64,000 nucleotides of DNA from NCBI RefSeq assembly GCF_024868665.1, contig NC_079892.1:2547695-2611694 (forward strand). The letters run 5' to 3'. Position 1 is the stretch's first letter, and each line of letters starts with the position of its first letter. A program made the position numbers and the translations under genes. Under the pieces are notes generated by a model. It worked only from the letters and a program-made list of their open reading frames with translations, was not told the origin of the DNA and searched no databases. Source of the DNA: Triplophysa rosa. Lineage: Eukaryota; Chordata; Actinopteri; Cypriniformes; Nemacheilidae. Below are positions 25,831-40,000 of the stretch, piece by piece.

Positions 25831-27738
25831 AAAGTATCGCGTGAGGTGACGGCCAAGAAAAAAATCGGTATATAATATGGATAGAAATTCCCGATTAGGA
25901 CGAACAGATCTTTTTAGGCTGTTTATTTTTTTGAGATGTTGTACTGTACGTCAACAGGTGAGATCCTCTGACGTCATGTGACAGATGGAGGCTTGCGGAT
26001 CAGTCCCACGGTAAAGGAGGAGTATTTTATTCTTTTTTTTTAATTATGCAATATTCTATATATATGGATGCAAATAATAGTAAAAGTTAATCTTTATTTT
26101 GGTTCTTGAAAAATAAATGAAAACGTATATTTTCTTTAAAAAGACATCCATGCTATATGTAAATCCTATAATGTATTTGTCTAATGCTTGATATTCCCCC
26201 TGACTGTATGCATGTTTATTGTGCTGTGTATACAATAGGCTACTTGTTACTATACTTTGTGTCTTTTGTCTGTTTTGTTCAATTAAAACGGATGTTTCGC
26301 ACAGCTTCGTGACTATACATATATTTGACCACTGGGTGGCGCTGTTGATTGGTTAGAAAAGTGGATCTCAACGTTTTTGCCCTCACCTATAATATTTACG
26401 ATTTACTCAAAATGTTTGCCCAATAAAATATCCAAAACACTGGAAAGATTCATTATAATAATAACCAAACATGATTAAATATCTTAAATGATAGTTGTTA
26501 CAGCTTATTTGAATGCTTCTTCTGTCTTAGTTTATATTCACGCTTTGTTGTTGTAGCATCAAGAACCTTTCACATTTGTCTCTATGAAATATTTACTCTG
26601 AGTGTGTATGGCTACTGTAGGCCATGTGCCTGCATATTATTACGTCCCAGACACATTTAATAACCGCATGGTGTTGTTTATCATCACACCTGAGCTACAG
26701 TAGTGTCCCCCAGGTGTGAGACAAGCAATAACACATTATGATGTTAGCATCACTCTCAGGCTTGGAAAGATAAAGTCAAATCCACCATTACGGCGGCCGT
26801 CACCGGACCCCTCCGGTCCACCTCTCTTCCCCATTAATTCTCGATCACCTTCAGTGACAGGGCGTTTGCTCTCTTCCGTCCCAGTGAATAAACGTCTCCT
26901 GTAGGGCGACCTGTCACTCTCCTGAGTCCATGAAACTCTCATTTTTCTGAAACCATAAATGCACAGCTTTGTGGCTGGGGACACAACAGGATGAAACGCT
27001 GTTATTTAAAAACCTCCATGTTCAGTATTATCACCAACCCATCTGTACTCACAAAAAAGGCCTGTTACCTCGTGCTAATGCGTCTGTGTGTCAGTCAGAT
27101 TTGATCACATTTAGACTGCAGACGGCCGTCACACTGAGGACGGGAACACTGTGTGCCGATCACTGACCCAGAAGCCATTTACCTTTACTTTGGCACAGCT
27201 GATCTCTTTTGTAAAGACTGACGGCCGTGACTGACAACCATTTAAATTTGACTTTTTCCACTAATAAGGAGAATCCAGGGCCTTTTTTTCATCCCGAAGC
27301 TTGACAGTGACAAAATATCTTTTCTTATTTCCCAAAGTCAAGCATAAATGGCATGTGGTGCTTTGTTGTGGTGATTGGAGGTGACAGTGGACTGAGAAGA
27401 TGCGTCTCTTTAATGAAACTGTCTTTCAAAAGATGAAACTGACGCCGCTCATCACAGAAGCTTCTTAAGCAGGTAAAGGAACTCAGTTTCCCTTGAGCAC
27501 AAACAAATGCAATAAACGCAGGAGGAAATTGATCAGCAGTCAAAATAAAATAGTGAGAGAAAGCACAATGGACATCGTGGAAGAAAGTCCCAACTTTCCA
27601 TTAAAGTCACATTATTGTCACTGATGACCAATAAAAATAGCATAAATACGTGCACATCATACAGACATTATTGACTGTGCATGTGCACATTTTAAGGATG
27701 AAATCTATGCAATATTTGACACCCAAGGCCCTTGGTTC

Positions 27739-27985
27739 TTAAAGGGATAGTTCACCCAAAATTGAAAATTTTGTCATGAATTACTCACTTGTTTGGTTGA
27801 ACACAAAGATAGGTATTCGTAAAATATTTTTATTCTGTTAAACACAGAATGAGTTATTTTGAAGAATATAGGAAAACAAACATTTTTCTAAAAATCTTTC
27901 TTTGTGTTGAACAGAACAAAGCAATTCATACAGGTTTGGAAAAACTTAGGTTGATTAGACAAAATTTTCATTTTTCATTATTCTA
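27739..27985. mobile_element. Palindromic TTAA-type MITE, right end eroded
   Basis: Left end TTAAAGGGATAGTTCACCCA intact. The right arm keeps GTTGAACAGAACAAAGC. Confidence 0.7.
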
Positions 27986-28686
27986 AATATACTTGTGCAT
28001 ATTAGAATGACCAACCAGAAAATACTGATAAATTGCTAAATCGTATATGTATTCATAATTTTCATATTTGATGCGTAACTTACATTATTAGCCATAATGG
28101 AAATGATGGTTCATTTCAAGTAAATAATCAAAATAATGTTTGAAATAAATTATTCACTGCAACAAAATCAGAGGTCTCAAAAGCAATATTTGTTATAAGT
28201 TTTGCAATAAAAATGTCGTGATTTTTTAATGTCCGTTTTCGTCTCGGAGTGTGTGTTGTGTGTGGATGTAATCTCCAGTTTAAAGTCAGTTCAGTCCTCT
28301 CAGATCAATCATTCTTGTCTGTTTGCTTGAGGCTTCGATAGAAACATTTTCTCTCTCTCTCTCTGTCTCTCATCCTTTCAGAAATGCTCCAGATTTATCT
28401 TATATACAATATAGTATTTCATACGACGACAATGTCAGCATTTGGGTAGTTGGTATAAAATGTCAAGCAGTGTCCAACAGTGACACACAAAAAACTATTA
28501 AAAATGATGAACTTTAAAGAATCAGTGACTATCCATATGCAATTTGTCCCAAATTCCTCTATTTTTTCTTCAATATCAATCCTCTCTCTTTGCACTTTGA
28601 GCATGTAATATGCACCTCTTCATGTCCCACGTTTGCATTTTCACACTCATTTCTCTTCTTTTCCTTTCTCAGCCCGTCTCCTCCTT

Positions 28687-28689
<3 letters not shown>

Positions 28690-28746
<57 letters not shown>
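28690..28746 (+). repeat. (CT)n microsatellite
   Basis: Near-perfect CT repeat. The serine/leucine open frames across it are artefacts. Confidence 0.95.
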
Positions 28747-28750
<4 letters not shown>

Positions 28751-31123
28751 TGTCCCGAGGTCTGCTGGTTCGTGCAGTGTCTGGACTCTCTTTCTCCAGG
28801 AACTATCTTGTCAAAACAGAGAATGCTTGTGTCTTTCCCAGCATACAGCGTGAATACGGCGAGTAAGACAGATGGAGCAGAGGAAGCAGAAAACAGACGC
28901 TAAAGAAGAGAAAATCTATTCATTGTGCCACAGAGAAGACGACGAGAAGAGAAACAAAGACGAGCTGAAGAAAGGATTTCAGAGTTATTCACACATGCAG
29001 TCAGTGTTTGAATCTGAAGTGGATTCGCTTTATGGTTTCCTCATTTCTTTACTAGTTGATTACTCATGATTTTTTTCGTAATGGTTTTCGCTGTTTCCTC
29101 TAAAACTTCACGTGTCTAATGATTTTCCCTCAGTTAATATCATCGCAGATCTCTTCCAAAACAAATCCTGTATCATTTTTTTAAAAGAAACACTGGCATG
29201 TACATTGCATCACATACATAATGCATGTCACCAGTGTATATTTTACATTTTAAGCGTGTTGTGCTGCGTGACAGGAGCCAAAGAAAAACAGTCAAGAGAA
29301 CGGGAGAGGCAGACGGAGAGAGGTGTGGATGGAGTGTGTCTAATATTAGTCCTCGGTGATGTCACAATGTGGCTCCCACAGCGCCGGCAGCGTTTGGACG
29401 TGTGCTGTGATTCAAGAGGGCCGAGAACTCAGCGTCTAGTCTGCAGGAACCTGGAACACAGTGTGCAGGTCCTTTATTCACTGCAGCCTCCCGTTCTAAT
29501 TATAAATCCCTCTGCCATTCCTCGGCATCCTCTTGCATTCTCCGTCCGGCTTCTTTTGCATCCTTCTGCTCGTCACTCCCGCGTGTCGTTCAGACGTTTT
29601 GATGCATCTCAGCTTGAAAACGACACAACCCACTGTTCATCTGTGCATGAAAAACGCATTCATGCTCTTACTGTATTGATGGCGAGCAGTTTGTTTGGTA
29701 TTCTGCTGGTGTATAACACAATAAAGATTAAACGTTCATATTAAGCCACAATTATTGATAAAATTGCTGACATGCATTACAAAGTATTTATTTTGAACCC
29801 TCAATGCAATGCTATTCAAATAGAAAAAAAGCCGTAATAGCAGGACGTAATGAGAATTGTTACATTTCTTAAAAATTTCAGCCCTGGGCGGAAATATACA
29901 TACAGTATAAAACTATTTGTTTACAAAAATCTCTCTCTCTTGCACACACGGCACTGTCAAACTGTGGCAAATGAATATGCCATGCAAAAATGAATAACAC
30001 ACTCGATCGCAATATTACTTGAGCATGACAAACTATGCATGGTAATGAATTCATCAGTGTTTGCTTGCATATTTTTCATTGTTGTATTCTATTTACAGAC
30101 AATTTCCCTATTGAGATCACAGATCCCTATTAAACCCTATACTGTAAATATAGGTCAAAACTCAACACTGAAAACCAGAAACCAAAATCACATGTCTGCC
30201 TTTCAGATAAATTATATAGGCTATAAGTAAACAAAGTGAATCTGAGAAATCATTGAGAAAACAAGAGTACAGTATGTGTATTTGCAAAAAGCACCAAAAT
30301 GTGTGGCCCAGTTTCTGAAAAACAAGATTAAGAGCATTAACGTTTCATTTAAATCATGATTCATTTTGCTGTACTTTTTGTAATTAAATCTTTGACATGA
30401 CCCGACTCAGCTAATATTAAAGATAGCACGGTAATACTGTATTTTCACAATAGTCTACATCATGTTGGATGATTTTAAGGAGAAAACAGGAAATCACAAA
30501 CAATGATTTCATTTTGTAAACATGGAGGACGTGATATTTAGATGTCAGTGACATTCCAAAAAATGATGAATGACCAGTCTCCACAGCAGGAGGTTTACAA
30601 ATGAGTCAATTTTATTATGGAACATAGTACGAACTGTGCTCCTTAGGTCCGTCCACCCTCACATCCAATCACATGGAAGGGTGTGGGCAGGAAAACAAAT
30701 ACAAACAAACGAACGAACAAAGAAAAATCAACCAGTAAAATCACAGTCCGCTCGGCCAAAAAAACAGGAGAGGCTGAAAATTGGGAACGCTTTACCATCC
30801 TAGCTCTGGGCGGTGATCTCAGACGCCTTCATCTCAAACCACGCCCCCCAAAATCAATAAACTCTCTACTGCCCCCTAGAGGAACAAAATCCCAAACATT
30901 CACCTTCTCCTAGCTGGAAAGCGGCGGTTCTTTTATACCCTGCCACAAGAGCGATACACAACATTGGTGTTTGTTTATACATCGGTGATATCGTGCATGT
31001 GAAACTCTACGCTTATGGAATGTTTGAAGTTTTTTGAGAAAAGGGAAGAGCTTCGGAAAGAGAGAGGCGTCTGGAACGCTAACCCAGTACATTACACACA
31101 CATAGACCATCATCATCATGAAT

Positions 31124-31124
<1 letters not shown>

Positions 31125-31169
<45 letters not shown>
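31125..31169 (+). repeat. (CA)n microsatellite
   Basis: Perfect CA repeat of about 22 units. Confidence 0.95.
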
Positions 31170-31171
<2 letters not shown>

Positions 31172-32239
31172 ATAGACAATACACTAATTTTAACTAAACA
31201 CTGGTGTGTGCAGAACCAAGGGCCATGAAGATTCTCGAAAAACAGCTTTATACTCTTAAAAAAGCAAACAGGACAGATTGCTAGCCAACTTTCATTAGCA
31301 TTGCATGGGATCAGTTTAATGGCAACTCCACCTGTGATTCCTGGTGAGAAACAGAAACCAAACGGGAAAGAAATGGAAGGCAAACCATAGGGAAGATATT
31401 CTGTCCTAGACTACAAGAGTGGTACTTTAACATCTATACATGGGAAGCACGTGTGGACGAAGACGTAAGACCTTACGACACACATTACCGTTCTGCGTTC
31501 CCAAGCGCTCTCCCGGGCGCCTGAACCTCGCTGTGTTCAACAACAAACGAACGATTGAACAACCAATAGAAAGAACGACACACCGAGTTTAATGCCACTA
31601 TAGGTACGAAAACGGCGAAAGAAAACCGAACGATGACCAGGAAAGAAAGCGAGAATATAAAAACGCGTGGCATCCGTCGGGCTTTACAGAAAGCATGTTT
31701 AACTGGCTTTAGATCGCGTCTATGCTGTTAACCTCTATCGACACTATGCTGTGAATCGCTCACAGGCAGCTAAATCTATACAGTACTGTTATTTTTCATA
31801 GATTTATATCCTTTTTTTACACTGTACAAAGTTGGCAAAAAAATACATGAGTAAATACATTGAGTCAGATTGTACACATGTGTGACGCAGAGAGGTGGAT
31901 CGGGGCGAACGAGAAAGAGCAAGATCAGAAATTGGAATGTGAACCCGCCCCCCGCCAGACGATGATATATACTGATCTCTTGATATATACAGTATTTATA
32001 TATATATTTTCAAAACAAATGTTTATTTCAGATTCATTCAACGTTTTGGGTCAGCGCTCCATTTAACGCCGTTCAAGAAGCCGGTAATTAAAGTCCTCGT
32101 TTGTAATTTAAGTGGCAGCGGTGCGTGTAAACTAAAAAGTGCCGGCTGAAGGAAAACACATTATCGTCCACAAATTACTATGCGTTCTCTAAAAAGAATT
32201 GCCACCCCTATTTCAGTTTCTTTGTGAAATTCCCTGACG

Positions 32240-32495
32240 GCACACATATATCTGGGAGACGTCTATTTGATGTCTGCATTTACATCTGCAAGACGTATTT
32301 TTGATTGTTTGCTGATCTGCAACGCGTCTCTGAGACGTTTCCTCGCAGATGTCAATTGGACATCTTGAACATGTCTGTAAGATGTTTATGATTTAGAGCG
32401 TATGTAAAACTGCCTTTTCTAAGATGTTTTTACACAGCAGATGTTTTCCAGATCTCTAGCAGACATCTTACAGACGTACCTGCGCTATCTGGGTT
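32240..32495. repeat. Dispersed GACGTC/GATGTC-rich repeat
   Basis: Many short variants of AGACGTCT, AGATGT and their complements (for example GGGAGACGTCTATTTGATGT). Recognised as a teleost dispersed repeat; exact ends not determined. Confidence 0.5.
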
Positions 32496-33926
32496 GTGGC
32501 GTTTCACTATGGCAGGAGCTTTGCAACCTCAGTCTACAGGTAAGTATCTCTATGAACGTGTTGTCAAAATCGCTTACTTGTCTTAAAAACAACTCTATTT
32601 GCTTTCAAATGTGATCACACACCTCGTCTCAACGTGCCACATAATCATCATTTCTGTCGGTTTGAGGAATGCTTTCTTTATATCCAACAGAACAGCCGAG
32701 TATGAACCCATTTGGATCTGGAGGACATTTGGCCGGGGGTTTGGGTTATTAGGACTTTGGCTGTAGACTTTTGGCTCTCTGTAGAGAGAGAGCCAGAGGG
32801 TGGATGATAGCGATAAACCCCGCCAAGCACAGCAGGCTGTGGCATATGGAACGCAGACAGGGTTTGTGTCCACGCTGGACTGAAGCAAGTGTGTTTCTGT
32901 GTCAGCTGGCTGTAGTCACGGTGTTCTGAATGGATGCGACCTGTATAAAACCAGAACCGTGCTCTCATTATGTCAGCCCGACACCTATGCATTTCTATTT
33001 TAAAATCGCACGCCTCTCGAACTCGTACGTGCTCGTCTGGGGCGATATTCTTCAGCGTCTGGACGCCGTGTAACAACCAAGTGCAACCAGATAGAATCAT
33101 AAATCTTTTCTCTTTTGAGTTCATGTCTGGGGTTAAATACAAAACATGTCAACAGAAACTAAACAATACGTAAAAATCATTTTCCGTGATATCTTATCTG
33201 TATTTAACCCACAACATTGTCCAGTTATTTTTTTCCAAACAACACTTGCTATGCGCTTGGTGTCTATTTTCTGTCGCTTGAAATTTGGACCAACTGGACT
33301 CTCCAAATAGCTGTATATAAGACCTCATACGTTATACTACCATTGAACAGTTAACTTGTCATGTCGCACCCTGTTGGGGCGCGTCTGGGGGGCGTCTAGT
33401 GGAATTGTGGGTAATCAATGAGATGAGTTTGGCAGTGTGATGTCATATACGTTTGGCAGTTTCTTTTGGCGTCTTGCTCGTTCTCCTTCAACCTCGCTTC
33501 CCCGTCTGCAAAAATACATCAGACATTGAAATCCCTCGTTCAAGAAGGGCGAATGTTATGATCGCGTCATCAGCACACCGTTAAGAATATCTGTTTTCAG
33601 TACAAGTGACAAACAAAACAATGTACAATGTTTGTCTTGCGTTTTTGCTTTGTTATTTACAAAAAAAGTTCTTCAAAACATGAAACCGGGAGTCTCCCGT
33701 TTATCGCATTTATGATAAAGAAAACACCAACCACGCACATACGGGCGCACACAGAGTCGAACATTAACAGAAGAATTATTACTTGTTTACCGTCATTCAG
33801 AGTATATCACACTAAAACCCTGACAGGGAGGAGTCAAGCCGGCCTGACGGACGGCTCTTTAAACCAATAAAGAGAAGCGCAGATGGGAAGCTGGAGCTGG
33901 TACAGTACAACAGAACTAAACTCTGA

Positions 33927-33950
33927 GAGAGAGAGAGAGAGAGAGAGAGA
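33927..33950 (+). repeat. (GA)n microsatellite
   Basis: Short perfect GA repeat. Confidence 0.9.
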
Positions 33951-35952
33951 TCTCCCATTACATAGACATAGTATCTCACCATCACACTCTCAAAACAAAC
34001 AAACAAACAAAAGAGAGAAAGAGTTTGTAAAGTACCGAATGTATCCGACTGATCAGGTGAGAGACAACAGGACAGAAGAATCTGATCTGAGAACTTTACC
34101 GATCAATAGCTCACAATCAACAATTACATTACATAAGAGACCCAATGGCCACATTTGGAGACTACGCACAAAATATAGGCAATATAAAACCTGATCTATG
34201 TCATCCACACTTGTCACGCCTCCATAATACATGTCCCATAATGCATTGCATGCAGTCATTTTTACCCATGAACGTCCGACTACATCAGCGTTACCCAACC
34301 TGGGGTCCATATGCTTTGAGGTCAAATATAGATGCAAAAAATCAGCTCCACTAATGATTTTATAAACATTTTAAAATATTTATTTTTAATAATATTTTAA
34401 TTAATAATATTAACAATTAAATTGAAATCATATATTAGGCTAGAATGCCATAATAAGGCTGTACATCTTTTCACTCTTTTACGCTCACGTTGTGCTCGTC
34501 AATGTTACGACAAAATCATGACAGAAAAATGGCCGAGAAACTTTCAAGTGGTAATTCTCCCATCAGAGCCGATCACAAAAGTATTTACAAGATATACCTA
34601 CACAATATTAGAAAAAAATGCTTTTGTAAATGTACATGCGGACTTTAAAGAAAAAGGTGTTGGGAAAATAGGACTAGATGCGGGGATCATAAAAATGAGT
34701 TGTGAGTGGATTCACAGGCAATGCAGCACTTGGTCAATATTTATATTTTTAATTCTCCAAAAAGATTTGGAGTTGATGGAACATAAACAGTTCAAGTCTC
34801 CTGCGCTTTGATAGCTCGGCGACATTTTAACAGCTGTTGAAACAAACACCCACGACTATGAGCGGCCTGCATGATGCAACCAGCTGCAAAACATCCAGAG
34901 AAAGTCATTTCTCTCTCTTTTCTGAAGAATCGATAATTGGACGGGAGAAGTGACTGATGCACGGTATCAGCATGTGAATTTGTCTTTCTGCTGTGTGTGT
35001 GTGTGCACATTGCATCTCCAGCCATGAGTGTGGGAGATCCACGACACATTCATGGCCGGGAAGAAATTGCGTTCTCAAAACAGTAATTTGGTCAAATGAA
35101 AAACAGAGATGATTGTTGTCGTTTAATGAGCTGTTAAACCAAAGCATGTGATTGAGCGATCCCGTGTGTGTCTGCAGGGCTCAAAATACATTTTTGCCAC
35201 ACCACCTGACAATGACGGGTTTTCAGGCCGTAAATATTTCTTCCCGGCCATGAAACAGTATTCTGCATCATTCTGCCCCTAAGGCAATGACAATATTAAT
35301 TGTTTTTCCTGCATATTTGTGACAAACAAATCATTTTGTTATTGGTAAAATCATACACAATATGAGACGATCTGTGTCTATTTGTCAAACAGCACTAAAA
35401 CATTTGCGGAGAGCATATTTGTGTTGGTGCCGTAATGTGAGAAATATTCCACATGTGGAAAGTTTTGGATAAAAATGCAAAAAGTGAAGGCATCATAGAT
35501 TAGGATGCTAAATGTTCCACGAAGGTAAAACGTGGGTTAAGATGTGACAGATTTTTAAAAAGGATCACATCCTTTTTTTTAACAACATAACTGCAGCCAT
35601 GTATTATATTGCAGCTCGCCAAAAAACAGTCACAAGGTAAGTGTCTAATGTGTGTGTGTGTGTGTAAGTGCATGTGTGTCATCTGGACTCATGGCGTGAT
35701 GTGTAAACTAAGAAAACATGAAAACTAAAGTTTTCTAAGAATAATAATACTACATAAGCTCATTTGTGCAAACTCAACAAACAGTCCAGATGTGTTCACC
35801 AGATTTAATCTGAAGCGTTATAGAAATAAAACATTTTACAAATTTCTGAAATACGCTAGAAATAAAAAAATGTTCACATCACGAAGAAAGCGGCGCTTGT
35901 CCTTTCACTGCCAAATGAAAAATTACTATTATGAGTTTCCTTAATCATATTA

Positions 35953-36018
35953 CTGTAAATGCTCTCTTATCCGCAGTTCACTTTGGATAAAAGTGTCTGC
36001 ATCATGAACAAATGTAAA
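35953..36018 (+). mobile_element. SINE 3' tail
   Basis: TTCACTTTGGATAAAAGTGTC and AACAAATGTAAAC match the same tail as the 25.5-kb copy. Confidence 0.6.
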
Positions 36019-36095
36019 CAAAAATAAACCATAGGGCTTGTTTATTCAACCATTTACATGATTATGTGGAAATTTGCTATCTGAGACAGATTTTG

Positions 36096-36524
36096 TTAAA
36101 GGAACAGTTCACCCAAAAATGAACATTTTCATTTGCTCACCCTCGACTTCCAAATCTATATGATATAAATTTCTTTGTTCTGATTAACACAGAGAAGACA
36201 TTTGGAAGAATGCTTGTAACCAAACAGTTCATTGACTACCATAGCAGGAATAATTTCTTTGTGAATTTCTTTGTTCTGTTGAACACAAAAGAAGATATTT
36301 TAAAGAATGTTGGAAAGCAAACAGTTCTGGGGCACGTTTGACTACCATTGTCATTTTTTCCTACTGTGGTAGTCAATGGTAGCTAAGATCTGTTTGGTTA
36401 CAAGCATTCTTCCAAATAACTTTCTCCGTGTTCATCAGAACAAAGAAATTTATACAAATTTGGAACAACTCGAAGGTGAGTAAATGATGACAGAATTTTA
36501 TTTTGGGGTAAACTGTTCCTTTAA
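36096..36524. mobile_element. Palindromic TTAA-type MITE, long form with internal duplication
   Basis: Ends TTAAAGGAACAGTTCACCCA and GGGGTAAACTGTTCCTTTAA. The interior carries two tandem versions of the ATTTCTTTGTTCTG/GAAGA arm. Confidence 0.85.
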
Positions 36525-37666
36525 GCTGTTTAGTTGACACAAGCTTGCAATTTGTACCAGCACCAGTAGGCTAAGACAAGCAGATGTGATTCTCGCGTGA
36601 ATGAACACGCGTACAGCGGCCAAATGATCAAAGCAAGAACGAGGAGACCTCAACACAACCCGATTACACATGCAACCGCACACGTGCACACACACACAGC
36701 AGATATTTGTGTACGCTAAGGCTAAACGATGGAGAACACAAACACACCATTCAAACTATATTATTATCCGATTACATTGAGCGTATGAAAGTGCTTTATT
36801 AAACGCTCCAGTGATGGCTCTCGGCTCAAAGCAGATGCACTGCGGAGTTTTAAATACAGACTACAAGAAGCGTTGCGGTTTGCCTTATCACATCCACACC
36901 TTTAGATGTCTAATCTCGGGTTTAGTACTCAATACACATTATTTACAAAGTGATTGAGTTATTGATAAAGTTTAAAGGCCCATTTAGACCAAGAAGAATA
37001 ACTATAAAGTTATAATAAATATACTTTATTTATTTTAAATAGAATACAAATTATATATATTAAAAGGTTTCACATTTTAATTCAATGGATTTTTATTTAT
37101 TGACAGTCATGTTTTTACCGTTCGTCAGCGAATTTGGCAAAAAAATAAAATTGACTAAATTGATACCAACAATATTGTTTCTCTCTAACTTTATTGCCAT
37201 AATTCTTTTGTGGAATATAAGTTTTTTTTTTAAACTTTATGAATATTTTTCATTATGGTTATCTTTTTTTGTGTACAGTAAATGGGCCTAATAGATGTAC
37301 AGTAAAGTAAAACAAAAATTCCACTCCCTGAAGCTTTAAATCTTCTAGATTATCAACATTTTATGTGTTGTATTTTGTTATTGTGTCCCGCCTACTGCTA
37401 CACACTATGAGCTAGAACAAAACAGCTCCGATAAGCAGGTTTTTTGGTTTCGATGAAGGTCTGAACATGTTGTTCTTGAGCTGCAGTGAGAGAATTGCCA
37501 GGCGTGCGCTGGTTCTGTCACGCTGAGACTCTCTACACAACTGCGGAGTCGCTCGGTCCCCATAGAGACCCTATGGCAATGGCACGCTCCATAGAAACGC
37601 CACACCTCAACCCAACACATCACGCCATGAGTCCAGATGAGACACATACACTTACACACACACGCA

Positions 37667-37703
<37 letters not shown>

Positions 37704-38244
37704 TCTGTCTCAACCAGTCCAGCCGCCCGGAATTTGCTGCTTCTTCTTTAAAAGAAACTCCTCCCTTAAAATACAAAAGCTATTTATTATTGTATTAACA
37801 ATTATTATAGTTCTCAATGTTACACCATTAAAAAGTGCAGATCACGTTTCTCCAGGAGAAAGTGATAAGAGTCTCAGAATAAGACAGAGTAGGACGTGGG
37901 AAAATAGAACCGGATATTCACACACTTTTGATTATTTTTCACATCGATGAAGATACACGTTAATGCCATAATACACATGAGAGAATCTCACGACACCTGA
38001 TTTCAAACCCAAAATCAATAGAATGACTTAAAAAATGTATTTTTAGGAAAGTGATAGTTTAGATCCATTTTCAACATTGTAAGCACATTTCTGCCTCCGG
38101 ATTTCACAACCGTAATGCAAAGACTGTAATTCCCATTTATAATGTAAAAATACACCAAAAGATAGTATTGATACATCATAATAGTATTTGTATTCATTTT
38201 TGTATTAAACTTGTATTACAGCAAAGAGGCTCCGTATGTGCTTT

Positions 38245-38469
38245 AAGCTGCAATCGGTAACTTTCAGTAAAAAAAAAACCAAATACGTTTTTGAGCAAGT
38301 ACATAAAAAACTGTATTTTAATCTGTCTTCTTATTTTAACCCCGTTTGCAAAGGAAAGCTCATAATAATGATTTATAATTTGATTTATGATTTGACTTGA
38401 ACCCATGTATAGAAAAGTACGTTACGTAACGTTAGATTAGTGAATAGCAAAAGTTACAGTTTGCAGCTG
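38245..38469. mobile_element. MITE with AAGCTGCAATCGGTAACTTT ends
   Basis: Left AAGCTGCAATCGGTAACTTT and right AAAGTTACAGTTTGCAGCT are inverted repeats. A single left-end-like sequence also occurs at about 18120. Confidence 0.75.
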
Positions 38470-40000
38470 AACTTGTCATGACGATAATCCCACAATGCAA
38501 AAACTGTTAATATACTTTGTTATGTTTTTATCTTATGATTTTGGGGTGAATGGTGAGATTGGCTCATAGTCTCACGCACACACATACGCGGGTAAAAGCA
38601 GGTGTTTTCTGCTAACTGAAGGATTTCCGTCAAAGACGATCCGCGATCAGCGCATACACACACACAAAAACACATCACTAAAGCAAAGTGTGGCAAGAAC
38701 TATATGGTGCACATGGCACAAAAAAATTGACAAAACATTTTGCTTCTATTTTCACAGCAGATTTGGAAGAACGTTTTCGGATTTCTTCAAACGTCTTTTT
38801 TGGGGAAAAAAGATGACATCAAGTCATTTTTTGTGTTTTTTTTCTTCCATCTGAACGTCCTCCAAAAATCCGTGGAAGGATCCGTAGAGGAAGCCTGTGT
38901 GTTTTTCTCTTCTCCGCCCTTGGTGGTTCAAGTTTTTACGCTATTTCTGTGGAATCTACTGCACGTCACTCACAGCACACAAACGACGAAGGATCCCGGC
39001 GAACAACAGGGAGTTCACTACTATTGTGCCAGCGATAAAGAGAAACCACAGAGAAAAAAGGAAAAGAGAATAGAACGATGAAGTTCATTCGCCGTCTCCT
39101 GATGGCGTACGATGTCAGTTTCCGGCTGAACCAATCTGAACTGTTTACGTAGAAGAAAGAGAGGAGAGCGATCAAGAGCGACGGAGACTCGAAGCGAAGG
39201 CATGGCGAGAAAAAACATACGGAAAATCCGGTCGAGCGGGAAAGAAACGGAAAAGGCTTGGAGAGGAGAGGGATTGTGAGCAAAACAACTATAAATAGAG
39301 ACGTAAATAAAAAAAAACGAGACTGTTTGTGGAAAGAAAGCCCGTCGTTCCCTCATGGCTTTAATTAGAAGGGCCCTCCGGGGGCTGAAAAACTTGCACG
39401 GGACGTCTGAGCCCTGGAAAAATACAACTCCCAGAGTTCCAGTGACTTGATCCGTTTCAGCAGTGGCCAATTTAAAAGCTGGCAAATGAGATCCCATGAG
39501 CTCCGGGTCTAGACGAAGAGCTTGTACTTCATGACATGAGGGATAGACTCACTTAGAGGTGAAGACGACAGGTGAGCACAGATCAGGGACGTGTCAGACC
39601 TCCCCAGCCTGGGACCGCGAGGGAATTGTGGGAAGACAAACAGAAGTGGAAGGAAAACGTCCTGGTAACGTGTAGTTACGGTTCAAGCGCTCTCAGAGCA
39701 TTTTTTTAAATGGCTTTGTTCGACTTTCAGGTTCCGAACGCGAAAGATGCAAAGAACCGTTTGCGTACAGTGTCATGGAGATCATCTATGATTGGTTGAT
39801 AGTTAGGCCTTCACATTACATGTTACCGGACGAGAAAAGGCGAAAGCAAAAACGAGGTTGAGAAAGGAGAAACGTTAAAGATCGGATGGCTAAAAGTACC
39901 CGTGTTGTGCCGTCTGGCAGCAAGTTTGTCTTGTGCATAAGGACGGGGTTCGGGTCAAAGGTCAAATGGGCTCGGGGAACCGGGAAGTGTAGAGGGCGAA

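Larger units (their letters stand above)
25831..40000. other. Long non-coding stretch, probably part syt7 3' UTR, part intergenic
   Basis: About 14 kb with no confidently supported coding exon. The right part must include the syt7 3' UTR, because the syt7 stop is at 40001 on the minus strand; its poly(A) site is undetermined, with several minus-strand AATAAA candidates (for example 37783-37788, 36793-36798, 32022-32027). Repeats present are (CT)n at 28690-28746, (CA)n at 31125-31169, palindromic MITEs at 27739-27985 and 36096-36524, a dispersed GACGTC-rich repeat at about 32240-32495, a SINE tail at 35953-36018, (GA)n at 33927-33950 and a TIR-bounded MITE at 38245-38469. The longer open frames here lack recognisable domains. 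Confidence 0.55.

Noticed and set aside
26736..26984. 82-codon minus-strand frame in a GC-richer patch
   Set aside because: No domain, no splice or promoter context; not reported as a gene.
29112..29744. 210-codon plus-strand frame
   Set aside because: No domain, mixed composition, no splice context or conserved motif; likely chance in spacer DNA.
31125..31169. CRISPR-like or tandem array
   Set aside because: Simple CA microsatellite; vertebrate genome; no CRISPR structure anywhere in the window.
32678..33142. 154-codon minus-strand frame
   Set aside because: No recognisable similarity; lies in the putative syt7 3' UTR or spacer.
39021..39497. 158-codon minus-strand frame just past the syt7 stop
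   Set aside because: Low-complexity Ser/Phe-rich translation of 3' UTR; no domain.
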